In this document: positions 1-9,233 of the stretch, in pieces
Layout of the letters: every line of letters begins with the position of its first letter
Position numbering within the stretch: the stretch's first letter is position 1
Assembly: GCF_002093745.1 (NCBI RefSeq)
Contig: NZ_MTSB01000009.1
Span: 124,001 to 188,000, forward strand
Direction of reading: 5' to 3'
From: Pseudomonas graminis
GTDB lineage: Bacteria; Pseudomonadota; Gammaproteobacteria; Pseudomonadales; Pseudomonadaceae
Length of the DNA stretch: 64,000 nt
Notes under the pieces: model-generated
What the model was told of the DNA's origin: nothing
Databases searched by the model: none
Seen by the model: the letters and a program-made list of their open reading frames with translations, nothing else
Program-made: the position numbers and the translations under genes

Positions 1-1780
1 GGTAGTCGCCTTGCTGGCTCTGGGTGAAGTCGCTGGGCAAGACGCTGTCGTAAATGGCCTTTTGATCGTCAGCCGTTTGCAGGGATTCACCGGCATCGGC
101 TTTTTTCTGGCCAAGCAGTTGTTTCAGTGCGCCCCCTTCGCTGAAGTTGCGAACGTAGGAATCTGCGATTTTCGATTGCAGCTCGGGACGATTGCCGATG
201 ACCTGATCAGCAGTCGGCACCTCGGCATCGGGAAACAGGTCTTTCTGCAATTGCAACTGAGCGGACAGCCCGCTGATGGCACCGCTGTAATCGGCATTCG
301 GCTTTTTGTCGCTGACCGCCTTGTCAGCGGTGTCCATGTCGTCACTCAGCGCCTGACCGCTGTTGACATGCTTTGTCTGCTTGACCACCGCTTTGCGCAG
401 CTCGGCGTCACTGCGCACCAGTGAACGTTCCTGTTCGGGAACACTGTTGTTCAGGAATCCCTGTACATCGGTGTCGGCCTGCAACTGAGCGATTTTCTGG
501 TTCAACTGCCGTTCTGTTTCTTCGGTGTCGCGCAAGCTGCGTCCAGCGATGACGCTTTGCTGAACCTGTTGCAACTTGATCATGACCGCCGCTTTTTGAG
601 CGCCGCTGTACGCTTCTGGATGGTCAAAAACATCTTTGTCCAGCTTGCTGGTGTCGATGCCCGCGACCGAGTTCAGGGTCGCTGCGTCGCTCAGCATGCT
701 GGCAAACTGACCTCCATTGGTGGGCGCCTGATTCTTGATCCAGCTGTTCACGTTGTCTTTATCGAACAATTGATCCGGGCTGTGTTTCGCCTTGTCGCGT
801 CCGCTGAGCCCTGCCTCGTCAAGCTGCCCCAGAAAACCAGGTTGCGCCCAGGTGTTACAGGCTTGTTTAAGGACCCCGGACAGCCCGGGGTTGCCCTGCG
901 CGAGGCCATTCAGGTCGCCAGCACCGACATTGCCATCCACCTCGGCCTGGTCCTGTGCGCCCAATGCTTTTTTGGGATCAGCTGCGGTAGCCAGCGGCAT
1001 GTTGGCCTGCATCAAGGCCGCACTGCGGACCATTTCCAGTGACTGCGGGTCGGCATTGGGGTTGGCGGCCCTGTAGTCGGAAACACTTTTATCAGCGTCG
1101 TCTGCCGCCTCCTCCATGTACTTGGCAAACGATTTAAGGTCCTTGTTGGTGATCTTGCCATCGGCATGACCGCCGCTGTCCCCAACGTCCACTGCGGTTT
1201 TCAACGCCGGGTTGGCATTGATGAATTCCATTGCCTTGGCCGCGTTGGGGCCGTCTTCACGGGCCATCCAGGCGGCTGCAATCGGGCGGTTGAGTTCTTT
1301 CTCCGCTTGCAGGCGCTGGTCAGGCGGTAAATGCGCAACCATCGGTTCCCAGCGTTTCAGGGCTTCGGGTGACGAGTATTCGGAGTCGTCCAGAAACGCC
1401 GCGTCAGCCGCCTTTGGCGCGTTGGCAGGGTCGGATGCGTCAGGGCTTGCCGCGGCAGCAACCGGTGCGGCCGGGGCCGTGGGTGAAACCTGTGCAGGAA
1501 CGTCACTGTTTGACGGGGGCTGCGCTGTGGAGTCTATCGGCGCGGAATTGGCGGGCGTACCGCCGTTGCCCTTGAGCAACAGGGCCAGAATTGACGATGC
1601 CGCCTGCTCGGTCCCGGTGGGCGCGCCTGGCGAATTTTCAGACGCCTGACCGAACTGCACGCCGGTCTGGACGCTGCCGTTTGAGGTGAGCAAGGCTTTG
1701 GCCAGAGGCGACTCACCAGACAGTTCGCCAGAGGTGGGTTGATTCACAATACCGCTGAAGGGAGAACCGGAAATACGCAT
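1..1780 (-). CDS. hrpK1: HrpK1, type III secretion translocator-type protein (partial, C-terminus beyond the left edge)
   Basis: The reading frame runs leftward from the ATG at 1778-1780 to the window edge, giving at least 593 residues. It begins MRISGSPFSGIVNQPTSG and is rich in Ser, Gly, Ala, Gln and Asn, as in HrpK1 of P. syringae, a HrpL-controlled secreted protein regarded as a putative translocator. The start is supported by a hrp box about 35 bases upstream (1814-1841). hrpL lies directly upstream in the same direction, which is the usual P. syringae order at this end of the island. The stop codon and C-terminal part are not visible, so full length and integrity cannot be judged. Confidence 0.88.
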   Translation of the reverse strand, partial: MRISGSPFSGIVNQPTSGELSGESPLAKALLTSNGSVQTGVQFGQASENSPGAPTGTEQAASSILALLLKGNGGTPANSAPIDSTAQPPSNSDVPAQVSPTAPAAPVAAAASPDASDPANAPKAADAAFLDDSEYSSPEALKRWEPMVAHLPPDQRLQAEKELNRPIAAAWMAREDGPNAAKAMEFINANPALKTAVDVGDSGGHADGKITNKDLKSFAKYMEEAADDADKSVSDYRAANPNADPQSLEMVRSAALMQANMPLATAADPKKALGAQDQAEVDGNVGAGDLNGLAQGNPGLSGVLKQACNTWAQPGFLGQLDEAGLSGRDKAKHSPDQLFDKDNVNSWIKNQAPTNGGQFASMLSDAATLNSVAGIDTSKLDKDVFDHPEAYSGAQKAAVMIKLQQVQQSVIAGRSLRDTEETERQLNQKIAQLQADTDVQGFLNNSVPEQERSLVRSDAELRKAVVKQTKHVNSGQALSDDMDTADKAVSDKKPNADYSGAISGLSAQLQLQKDLFPDAEVPTADQVIGNRPELQSKIADSYVRNFSEGGALKQLLGQKKADAGESLQTADDQKAIYDSVLPSDFTQSQQGDY

Positions 1781-1813
1781 GGTAAGTTGCCATCCGATAG
1801 TGGGGATGGCAAC

Positions 1814-1841
1814 TGTGTGGCCGGGGGAGCAAGTTGGTTCC
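1814..1841 (-). promoter_or_regulatory. hrp box for hrpK1
   Basis: On the minus strand this reads GGAACC-N15-CCACACA, matching the HrpL consensus GGAACC-N15/16-CCACNNA. It lies just downstream of the hrpL stop and about 35 bases before the hrpK1 ATG, so it should drive hrpK1 independently of hrpL. Confidence 0.9.
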
Positions 1842-1865
1842 AGAGAACGTTTTCAAAACCGGCAT

Positions 1866-2420
1866 TCAGGCAAACGGGTCGATCTGTTGCTTCAACTGAA
1901 CCCGCGCCCGTGACAGCCGCGAACGCACGGTGCCGATCGGAACGCCAAGCGTGTTCGCGGTCTCCTGATAATTGCCGTCCATCTCCAGTGACACTTCGAG
2001 GACCTTCTGCATGTTTGACGGCAGGCCATCAATGGCCGCGATGACGCGTGCCAACTGCCGGTGCCCGTCTACCTGATGAGTGATATCACCGTTCCATTCC
2101 AGGTCGGTATGCACCTCGTCCTCCCAGCTTTCCTGATACGGCTGGCGATACATTTTGCGGAAGTGGTTGCGGATCAGGTTCAGCGCAATACCGCACAACC
2201 AGGTCTGCGGTTTGCTGGCGTGCTGAAACTTGTGCTCGTTGCGTAACGCCTCAAGAAACACGCACTGCAGGATGTCATCGACATCATCAGGGTTCATCAC
2301 GCGCTTCTGGATGAACGCCCTGAGCATCTGAATCTGATCGGCCGTCAACTGCCGAATGCCGGCGGACGAAGATGGCTGGCGTGGCGAGGTTGCATCGAGA
2401 ATCACAAGGTTCGTAGACAT
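1866..2420 (-). CDS. hrpL: HrpL, ECF sigma factor of the Hrp regulon
   Basis: This 184-residue protein is an ECF-family sigma-70 factor. Region 2 (about residues 30-95) includes a DDVDDILQCVFLEALRN stretch. Region 4 (about residues 125-178) ends in the helix-turn-helix YQETANTLGVPIGTVRSRLSR. Length and sequence agree with P. syringae HrpL, which directs RNA polymerase to hrp boxes. Nine matching boxes occur in this window in front of hrp, hrc and effector units. The gene is monocistronic and leftward, with a sigma-54 promoter immediately upstream (2456-2471), the known target of the HrpR/HrpS activators encoded at 20.8-22.7 kb. Confidence 0.97.
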   Translation of the reverse strand: MSTNLVILDATSPRQPSSSAGIRQLTADQIQMLRAFIQKRVMNPDDVDDILQCVFLEALRNEHKFQHASKPQTWLCGIALNLIRNHFRKMYRQPYQESWEDEVHTDLEWNGDITHQVDGHRQLARVIAAIDGLPSNMQKVLEVSLEMDGNYQETANTLGVPIGTVRSRLSRARVQLKQQIDPFA

Positions 2421-2455
2421 GGGCTTGCCCTTTGATGATGGAGTGCAAGCCCTAT

Positions 2456-2471
2456 AGCGATAACCGTGCCA
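2456..2471 (-). promoter_or_regulatory. sigma-54 promoter of hrpL
   Basis: The minus strand reads TGGCAC-GGTTA-TCGCT, which keeps the GG-N10-GC spacing of -24/-12 promoters. The predicted start falls about 25 bases before the hrpL ATG. In P. syringae hrpL is transcribed by RpoN with HrpR and HrpS, which agrees with this element. Confidence 0.85.
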
Positions 2472-2605
2472 GCCAAAAATTCAAAATAAACCATTGATTT
2501 TGTTGATAATTAATAAATTTGAAACTCTTTGTAATACAAAAGTTTGCGCAAACCGCTTTTTGCGACGACAGCATTTGGCACAAACGCATCAGTGCCTTCC
2601 TTCAG

Positions 2606-2634
2606 GGAACTGAACCCGGACCGCAACCCACTCA
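2606..2634 (+). promoter_or_regulatory. hrp box for the hrpJ operon
   Basis: The sequence GGAACT-N16-CCACTCA matches the HrpL consensus. It lies 30 bases before the ATG at 2664 and inside a longer open frame that begins at 2544. It therefore rules out the upstream start and supports MKIVAPP as the HrpJ N-terminus. It should drive all genes from hrpJ to hrcU. Confidence 0.93.
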
Positions 2635-2663
2635 GCGGGCATTACCCGGCTCAGAACTGCTCT

Positions 2664-3770
2664 ATGAAAATCGTCGCTCCGCCTCCCATGCAGACACTTC
2701 CGGTCACGCCGACCCGCGTCGTGACGCCTGTTGCGCAGCCACTGCCAGGCGCCGCGCTGAATAGCGCCGGGACTTCACAACAACAGGTTTCGCGTTTCGC
2801 TGCGGCGCTGATCCAGCACAGCCGCATCCTGCATCAGCGCGAGTTGATCGCCAGCAACAATGCCCTGCAGTCGCGCGCGGTCAAGCTGGGTGAGCTGTAT
2901 CAATTGTTGATGGGCGCTCAGGACACCGGGCTGGATAACGCGGCCCGGATGATGCGTAAAAAGCTCATGCAGGAAGATTCTTCCGACGATCTGTCGCTGG
3001 TTCTGGCGTTCACCGATGGCGACGCGGCCAAGGCTCATGTGGTGTTGCAAGCGGCCAGAAAACAGGCCGAAGCCGATGGTGCCACCGGCGAACACGTGGT
3101 GCTGACCCATAAGCTGAAATTGCTGCGCAGAAAGTACGGTCCTCGCGCCCGGGCAGGCATCAACACGGCCAGGGCCTTTGGCCGCTCGAACATCGATAAC
3201 AAGCGTCGGGCCTCACTGCGCAATCTGTACAACGTGGCGGTGTCGGGTCAGCCGAACATCACCGGCCTGATCGAAGCACTGCTCAACGAACAAGAGGAAG
3301 TCGGCCAGTTCGACGCCGACCTGCGTGACATGCGCATCGCCATCGCCGATGACCTGTCGGCCATGACGCCGTCCGCTTCCCATGAACAACTGCGCACCTT
3401 GATGCACGGCCTCAATACCGCACGCCATGTGACCACGCTGCTGAAAGGTTGCGAGCACCTGCTGGGCCGCATGCGTAACAAGAACCCCGACCTGAAAGTC
3501 GACCCGCCAGCCTTTCTCAAGCACCTGCTGACCCTGACGGCCAACGGCATGAATGTGAACCAGACCCTGCAACTGACTCAACACATCGGTGGCAAGCACC
3601 TCAAGCACCAGTTGGCGTTCCTCAACGGTTTGCGGCCCATGCTGCTGCAACTGCCCATTCTGCTGTGGCGTGACATGAAAAGCCGTCAGACCGCACTGAG
3701 CAACCTGCTGATCCTGATGGCCGAGCTCACCCAACAGGAACAGAAGCAGTACTACGGGGTATTTGCCTGA
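2664..3770 (+). CDS. hrpJ: HrpJ, type III secretion gatekeeper (SctW/YopN-TyeA family)
   Basis: The 368-residue protein starts at the ATG at 2664, which follows the hrp box at the expected distance; an in-frame ATG at 2544 lies upstream of the promoter and is rejected. HrpJ belongs to the SctW gatekeeper family, which controls the order of harpin, translocator and effector secretion. The N-terminus is Pro/Thr/Gln-rich (secretion-signal-like) and the rest is helical and leucine-rich, as in the family. It is the first gene of the operon and its TGA overlaps the hrcV ATG by one base. Confidence 0.95.
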   Translation: MKIVAPPPMQTLPVTPTRVVTPVAQPLPGAALNSAGTSQQQVSRFAAALIQHSRILHQRELIASNNALQSRAVKLGELYQLLMGAQDTGLDNAARMMRKKLMQEDSSDDLSLVLAFTDGDAAKAHVVLQAARKQAEADGATGEHVVLTHKLKLLRRKYGPRARAGINTARAFGRSNIDNKRRASLRNLYNVAVSGQPNITGLIEALLNEQEEVGQFDADLRDMRIAIADDLSAMTPSASHEQLRTLMHGLNTARHVTTLLKGCEHLLGRMRNKNPDLKVDPPAFLKHLLTLTANGMNVNQTLQLTQHIGGKHLKHQLAFLNGLRPMLLQLPILLWRDMKSRQTALSNLLILMAELTQQEQKQYYGVFA

Positions 3771-5857
3771 TGAATAAACTCATCAACGTGCTGAACATGA
3801 TCGCCCTGTCGGCCATGCGCCGTTCGGAAGTAGTCGGTGCGTTCTTTGTGATCGCCATCGTGTTCATGATGATCACACCGCTCCCGACCGGGCTGGTAGA
3901 CGTGCTGATCGCAGTCAACATCTGTATCTCCTGCCTGCTTATCATGCTGGCCATGCACCTGCCCAGGCCGCTGGCGTTTTCGACCTTTCCGGCGGTGCTG
4001 TTGCTGACCACCATGTTTCGCCTGGCGCTGTCGATTTCCACCACGCGCCTGATCCTGCTCAATCAGGACGCAGGTCATATCGTCGAAGCCTTCGGGCAGT
4101 TTGTGGTGGGCGGTAATCTGGCGGTGGGTCTGGTGATCTTCCTGATCCTGACAGTGGTCAACTTTCTGGTGATCACCAAGGGCTCGGAGCGGGTGGCCGA
4201 GGTGGGCGCGCGGTTCACGCTGGACGCCATGCCCGGCAAGCAAATGTCCATCGACAGTGACTTGCGGGCCAACCTGATCACCGTTCACGAAGCCCGCAAG
4301 CGGCGCGCTGAACTGAACAAGGAAAGCCAGCTGTTCGGTGCGATGGACGGGGCGATGAAGTTCGTCAACGGCGACGCCATTGCCAGCCTGATCATCGTGG
4401 CGATCAACATGATCGGCGGCATCTCCATTGGTGTTCTGCAGCACGGCATGAGTGCCGGTGATGCCTTGCAGTTGTACACCGTGTTGACCATCGGCGACGG
4501 CCTGATCGCGCAGATTCCCGCGCTGCTGATCTCCGTGACCTGCGGCATGATCATCACTCGCGTGCCCAATACCGAAGCGGGTGTGGAAGCCAACATCGGC
4601 CGGGAAATCGCCGAACAGATCACCAGCCAGCCAAAAGCCTGGATCATTGCCGCCGTGGCCATGCTCGGTTTCGCCGCGCTGCCGGGGATGCCGACCGGGG
4701 TGTTCATCACCATTGCGATCATCTGCGGCGCCGGCGGGTTGCTGCAATTGCAACGCGCCAGACCCAAGCCCGAAGAGCGGGGAGCCGTCGCCGTGGCCCC
4801 GGAAATGAATGGCAAGGAAGACCTGCGGACTTTTTCACCCAGCCGCCAGTTCGTCCTGCAATTCCACCCCGGCCAGGACAGCGCACTGATCGACGCGCTG
4901 GTCAGCGAAATACGTCAGCGCCGCAACCGTCTGGTGGTGCGATTCGGCCTGACCCTGCCCTCCTTCATCATTGAGTATGTCGATCAACTGCCTCAGGACG
5001 AATTTCGCTTCCTGGTCTATGACGTGCCCATGCTCAAGGCAACCTTCACGCAGACGCACGTGGCGGTGGATGCCCGCCAGTTGAACGGCGAATCGTTACC
5101 GGCGGCCATCTCCGGCAGCACTGATCGCCAGGAAGACCAATGGGTCTGGCTGCCCGCCGAGCAGAGTAGCGAGCTGCCCGCCGTCAACGCCATGACCTTG
5201 ATCATCGAGCGCATGGAGCGCGCCTTGCAGTCTTGCGGACCACAGTTCATTGGTCTGCAGGAAACCAAAGCGATCCTGGGCTGGCTGGAATCCGAGCAGC
5301 CTGAACTCGCTCAGGAAATGCAGCGGGTTCTCACCCTGACACGTTTTTCGGCCGTTCTGCAGCGACTGGCATCGGAGTGTGTGCCGCTGCGGGCGATCCG
5401 GGTGATTGCCGAAACCCTGATCGAGCACTGCCAGCATGAGCGCGACACCAGCGTGCTGACCGACTACGTGCGCATTGCGCTCAAGTCGCAGATTTACCAC
5501 CAGTACTGCGGGGCCGAAGGCTTGCAAGTGTGGCTGCTGACGCCGGAAAGCGAGGGCTTGCTGCGCGACGGATTGCGTCAGACACAGACCGAAACGTTCT
5601 TTGCACTGAGCAACGAGATCAGCCAGATGCTCGTGCAGCAAATGCACATTGCGTTCCCGGTACGCGCCCCGGAACAGGCCGTGCTGCTGGTCGCGCAGGA
5701 CTTGCGCAGTCCGCTGCGCACATTGTTGAAAGAAGAGTTCTATCACGTTCCCGTGCTGTCTTTCGCAGAAATCAGCAATGCAGCCAAGGTCAAGGTCATG
5801 GGTCGATTCGACCTTGAAGACGATCTTGAATCGCTGGACAACGAGCATGCCGCTTGA
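3770..5857 (+). CDS. hrcV: HrcV, inner-membrane export gate (SctV/FHIPEP family)
   Basis: At 695 residues this has the normal length for HrcV. About eight hydrophobic segments fill residues 15-330 and a cytoplasmic domain follows (about 345-695). The conserved FHIPEP region is visible as residues around RVAEVGARFTLDAMPGKQMS and DLRANLI. The protein forms the nonameric export gate that binds chaperone-substrate complexes at the base of the secretion channel. It overlaps hrpJ and is followed by hrpQ after 33 bases. No frameshift is seen. Confidence 0.98.
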   Translation: MNKLINVLNMIALSAMRRSEVVGAFFVIAIVFMMITPLPTGLVDVLIAVNICISCLLIMLAMHLPRPLAFSTFPAVLLLTTMFRLALSISTTRLILLNQDAGHIVEAFGQFVVGGNLAVGLVIFLILTVVNFLVITKGSERVAEVGARFTLDAMPGKQMSIDSDLRANLITVHEARKRRAELNKESQLFGAMDGAMKFVNGDAIASLIIVAINMIGGISIGVLQHGMSAGDALQLYTVLTIGDGLIAQIPALLISVTCGMIITRVPNTEAGVEANIGREIAEQITSQPKAWIIAAVAMLGFAALPGMPTGVFITIAIICGAGGLLQLQRARPKPEERGAVAVAPEMNGKEDLRTFSPSRQFVLQFHPGQDSALIDALVSEIRQRRNRLVVRFGLTLPSFIIEYVDQLPQDEFRFLVYDVPMLKATFTQTHVAVDARQLNGESLPAAISGSTDRQEDQWVWLPAEQSSELPAVNAMTLIIERMERALQSCGPQFIGLQETKAILGWLESEQPELAQEMQRVLTLTRFSAVLQRLASECVPLRAIRVIAETLIEHCQHERDTSVLTDYVRIALKSQIYHQYCGAEGLQVWLLTPESEGLLRDGLRQTQTETFFALSNEISQMLVQQMHIAFPVRAPEQAVLLVAQDLRSPLRTLLKEEFYHVPVLSFAEISNAAKVKVMGRFDLEDDLESLDNEHAA

Positions 5858-5890
5858 GCCTGTCAGGCTTGAGCACAGGGAGAAGGTCAC

Positions 5891-6865
5891 ATGTTTGAAT
5901 TACGCGTACTGAACGGCCAACACCAGGGCGCAGCCTTACCACTGATAGGCGAAGAGTGGTCCATTGGCTCTGCCGATCAGCAGGACCTGGCGCTGGACGA
6001 CACAGGTGTCGAAAACCTGCACTGCCGCCTGCACCGGCTGAATGACAGCTGGGCCCTGAACGCCGAAGACGGCGCAATTTGTGATGAAGAAGGCAGCCCA
6101 CAGACTCACCTTGATGTGACGCTCAACAGTGCGTTTTTGCTGGGGTCGGTGTGGCTGTGTGTTTCGCCCGCTGAAGATGAATGGCCTTCGGTGCCAGCCG
6201 TCATCCCCAAACAGTCAGAGGCTGAACCGGAGCCTGCGCGCACCGAGGTGCCGCTGAAAAAGGTCAAGTCGCGCTCGCAATGGCTCAACCGCACCACGGG
6301 AATCATCGCCGGGCTGCTGGTGGGGGTCATTGGCAGTGCCTGGAGCCTGACCCGACCGGCAACCCTCGCGATGGACCAAAGCCCTGCACACATTGCATCG
6401 GCGAACACCACTGCATCGACCGACACGCAGCAGGCACAGGAGAAACCAGCCAGCGCCGCAGCGGACAAACGCATCCGCCTGGCCAGCAAAGACGCTGTGG
6501 TGCATCAGCTCAACAGCATGCTCAGCGACCGTCTGCTGACAGAAGTGAGCGTGGAGGAAACCCCTGACGGCCTGATGCTGAGCGGTGACCTGAAAGAAGA
6601 CTCCTTGCTGGTCTATCAGCGCATGTTGCAGCGTTTCAAGGACCGTTACGAGTCGCCGGTGACCGTGCTGGACAACGTCGCCAGCAAGCGCAACACCTTG
6701 CCTTTCGTGGTGGTTCAAATCATGACCGGTCCTCATGCGCACTTGGTGACCGCCGACGGTCGGCGGGTATACGTGGGGGACGAAGTGGACGGCCTGCGCC
6801 TGACCGGAATTGATGATCAGCACCTGCAGTTCGACGGCGACCGGCACGTTGAGGTGACCTGGTGA
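5891..6865 (+). CDS. hrpQ: HrpQ, inner-membrane ring protein (SctD/YscD family)
   Basis: The 324-residue protein has an N-terminal FHA-like cytoplasmic domain (about 1-95), a charged linker and one membrane segment (about 137-155, TGIIAGLLVGVIGSAWSL). A periplasmic part with ring-building modules follows to the C-terminus. This is the SctD layout: the outer of the two inner-membrane rings, paired with HrcJ. Its TGA overlaps the GTG start of hrcN by four bases, suggesting translational coupling. Confidence 0.93.
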   Translation: MFELRVLNGQHQGAALPLIGEEWSIGSADQQDLALDDTGVENLHCRLHRLNDSWALNAEDGAICDEEGSPQTHLDVTLNSAFLLGSVWLCVSPAEDEWPSVPAVIPKQSEAEPEPARTEVPLKKVKSRSQWLNRTTGIIAGLLVGVIGSAWSLTRPATLAMDQSPAHIASANTTASTDTQQAQEKPASAAADKRIRLASKDAVVHQLNSMLSDRLLTEVSVEETPDGLMLSGDLKEDSLLVYQRMLQRFKDRYESPVTVLDNVASKRNTLPFVVVQIMTGPHAHLVTADGRRVYVGDEVDGLRLTGIDDQHLQFDGDRHVEVTW

Positions 6866-8211
6866 ACGCCGCGCTGAACCAGTGGAAAGACCTCCATGCG
6901 GCACGCCTTCGCGAACACTCCGCCGTGCGCGTCAGTGGCCGGGTCAGCGCTGTTCGCGGCATTCTGCTGGAGTGCAAGATTCCGGCGGCCAAGGTGGGCG
7001 ACCTGTGTGAAGTGAGCAAAGCCGACGGCAGCCTGTTGCTGGCCGAAATCGTAGGGTTTACTCAGGACTGCACCTTGCTCAGCGCCCTCGGTGCGCCCGA
7101 TGGCATTCAGGTCGGCGCGCCGATCCGTCCACTCGGCATCGCCCACCGGATTGGCGTGGACGACAGTTTGCTGGGCTGCGTGCTGGACGGTTTCGGACGG
7201 CCGCTGCTGGGCGATTGTGTCGGTGCTTTCGCCGGACCGGATGATCGTCGCGACACCCTGCCGGTGATCGCCGACGCCCTGCCGCCGACTCAGCGACCGC
7301 GTATCACGAACGCATTGCCCACCGGCGTACGCGCCATCGACAGCGCGATTCTATTGGGCGAAGGCCAGCGCGTCGGGTTGTTCGCCGGTGCCGGCTGCGG
7401 CAAGACCACTTTGATGGCCGAACTGGCGCGCAACATGGGCTGCGATGTCATTGTCTTCGGGCTGATCGGCGAGCGAGGCCGCGAGTTGCGCGAGTTCCTC
7501 GACCATGAACTGGACGAAACCCTGCGCAATCGCTCGGTACTGGTCTGCGCGACGTCTGATCGCTCAAGCATGGAACGCGCCCGCGCAGCCTTTACTGCCA
7601 CGGCCATCGCCGAAGCCTTTCGCGCCCGCGGCCAGAAAGTGCTGTTGCTGCTTGATTCGCTGACCCGGTTTGCCCGTGCGCAGCGGGAAATCGGGATCGC
7701 TTCCGGCGAACCGCTGGGCCGTGGCGGCCTGCCTCCTTCGGTGTACACCCTGCTGCCGCGTCTGGTGGAGCGCGCCGGCATGAGCGAGAACGGGTCGATC
7801 ACTGCGCTCTACACGGTGCTGATCGAGCAGGATTCGATGAATGATCCGGTCGCCGACGAAGTGCGCTCGTTGCTGGACGGCCACATTGTGCTGTCGCGCA
7901 AGCTGGCCGAACGCGGGCACTACCCCGCCATCGACGTGTCCGCCAGCATCAGCCGGATCCTGAGCAACGTCACCGGTCGTGAGCATCAGCGGGCCAATAA
8001 CCGTCTGCGCCAGTTGCTGGCGGCCTACAAACAGGTGGAAATGCTCTTGCGTCTGGGGGAATACCAGCCCGGTGCCGACCCGGTCACCGACTGTGCCGTG
8101 CAACTGAATGACGCGATCAACGCCTTCCTGCGCCAGGACCTGCGTGAACCCGTGCCCTTGCAGGACACCCTGAACGGGTTGCTGCGCCTCACCGCCCAAC
8201 TGCCGGAATAG
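6862..8211 (+). CDS. hrcN: HrcN, type III secretion ATPase (SctN)
   Basis: The 449-residue protein starts at GTG 6862, overlapping the end of hrpQ. Walker A is GLFAGAGCGKTT (about residues 173-184). Walker B is VLLLLDSLTRFARAQREI (about 254-271), and the family signature around PSVYTLLPRLVERAG follows. It resembles the beta subunit of F1 ATPases and forms the hexamer that releases chaperones and unfolds substrates at the export gate. HrpE (SctL) and HrpO (SctO) encoded in this island are its expected partners. Confidence 0.98.
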   Translation: MNAALNQWKDLHAARLREHSAVRVSGRVSAVRGILLECKIPAAKVGDLCEVSKADGSLLLAEIVGFTQDCTLLSALGAPDGIQVGAPIRPLGIAHRIGVDDSLLGCVLDGFGRPLLGDCVGAFAGPDDRRDTLPVIADALPPTQRPRITNALPTGVRAIDSAILLGEGQRVGLFAGAGCGKTTLMAELARNMGCDVIVFGLIGERGRELREFLDHELDETLRNRSVLVCATSDRSSMERARAAFTATAIAEAFRARGQKVLLLLDSLTRFARAQREIGIASGEPLGRGGLPPSVYTLLPRLVERAGMSENGSITALYTVLIEQDSMNDPVADEVRSLLDGHIVLSRKLAERGHYPAIDVSASISRILSNVTGREHQRANNRLRQLLAAYKQVEMLLRLGEYQPGADPVTDCAVQLNDAINAFLRQDLREPVPLQDTLNGLLRLTAQLPE

Positions 8212-8213
8212 AC

Positions 8214-8660
8214 ATGGACGAACACCTCGAAGACGACCCGCAACGGGCGGCGCTGGAACAGGTGATCGGCCTGCTCACGCCGCTGCGCCAGCATCGTCAG
8301 GCATGCGCCGAACGGGCACATCGCCAGGCGCAGGTGGAACTGAAATCGATGCTCGACCACTTATCAGAGACCAGAGCGTCACTGGCTCAGGAACGTGACC
8401 ACCACAAGCGACGTCGCGAGAGCCTGTCCAGTGCGCATTTGCAAAAGACCATCAGCGTCAACGATGTCGACCGGTGGCACGACAAAGAAAAAAACATGCT
8501 CGACCGCCTGTCCTACATCCGCCAGGACGTGCAGCAGCAGCAATTGCGGGTAACCGAACAACAGGCGTTGCTTGAACAGAAGCGGCTGCAAGCCAAAGCG
8601 TCTCAGCGCGCGGTCGAGAAACTCGCCTGCCTGGAGGAGACGCTCAACGAAGAAGGTTAA
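8214..8660 (+). CDS. hrpO: HrpO, stalk protein of the secretion ATPase (SctO/YscO-FliJ family)
   Basis: The 148-residue protein is highly charged and almost wholly alpha-helical, with heptad-like patterns over residues 25-145, including a Gln/Leu-rich stretch DVQQQQLRVTEQQALLEQKR. Size, coiled-coil character and position directly after the ATPase gene fit SctO, the central stalk linking HrcN to HrcV. Sequence conservation in this family is low, so the call rests mainly on synteny. Confidence 0.88.
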   Translation: MDEHLEDDPQRAALEQVIGLLTPLRQHRQACAERAHRQAQVELKSMLDHLSETRASLAQERDHHKRRRESLSSAHLQKTISVNDVDRWHDKEKNMLDRLSYIRQDVQQQQLRVTEQQALLEQKRLQAKASQRAVEKLACLEETLNEEG

Positions 8661-8666
8661 GTGACG

Positions 8667-9233
8667 ATGACCGCACCGATCAAAACACCGGCCAAAGCGC
8701 CAGCAGTAGACCTGCGAGAAAAACCCGTCGAACGTGCGCCAGCAGCTTTCAGTGACACACCTGTCGGTGACAAACGGCCTGCGTCGGGTGGTGGTGCGCG
8801 AGACGTGCAGACCCATCGTTCGGCTTTCAATAAATCGTTGCTCGATACGCCTGCAAGCGCCGATGGCCTGTTCTTCTCGCAACTGTTGATCCCGCCAGTG
8901 GGCGCCGAACCGGATCAGCAGAGCTTCTCCGGTGGCGGAATAGCGTTCCCGATGCACACAGAAAACGTACCGGCTCAGTTGATTGACGAAATCGTGCAGC
9001 GTCTGCCGGATCAGCCCGAAGGCCCGCTCCGGTTTACCTTGATGATACCCAGCCTGGGCACGGTTCAGGTCAACGCCAGTAAAGCCGACAACCGCTGGAG
9101 TATTCAGCTGGGTTTTGCCCGCCGCGATGTGCTCAAGCGCTTGCAGGGCCATGTCGGCGCCTGCCGGAGCTCGCTCGCGCAGGCTCTGGGCCAGGACGTC
9201 GACTTGGACCTGCAAGAAGACCTCGCAGCATGA
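8667..9233 (+). CDS. hrpP: HrpP, substrate-specificity switch protein (SctP/YscP-FliK type)
   Basis: The protein has 188 residues from the ATG at 8667; a GTG six bases earlier (8661) is an alternative. The N-terminal half is Pro/Ala-rich and probably unstructured. The C-terminal half (about 110-185) has the alternating beta pattern of the type III secretion substrate-specificity (T3S4) domain, for example [20 protein letters not shown]. HrpP in P. syringae is secreted and helps switch the machine from pilin to effectors. Its stop overlaps the hrcQa ATG by four bases. Confidence 0.85.
   Translation: MTAPIKTPAKAPAVDLREKPVERAPAAFSDTPVGDKRPASGGGARDVQTHRSAFNKSLLDTPASADGLFFSQLLIPPVGAEPDQQSFSGGGIAFPMHTENVPAQLIDEIVQRLPDQPEGPLRFTLMIPSLGTVQVNASKADNRWSIQLGFARRDVLKRLQGHVGACRSSLAQALGQDVDLDLQEDLAA

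Noticed and set aside
3752..4753. 333-codon minus-strand frame inside hrcV
   Set aside because: Its His/Gln/Asp-rich sequence is the antisense product of membrane-helix codons; hrcV is certain here.
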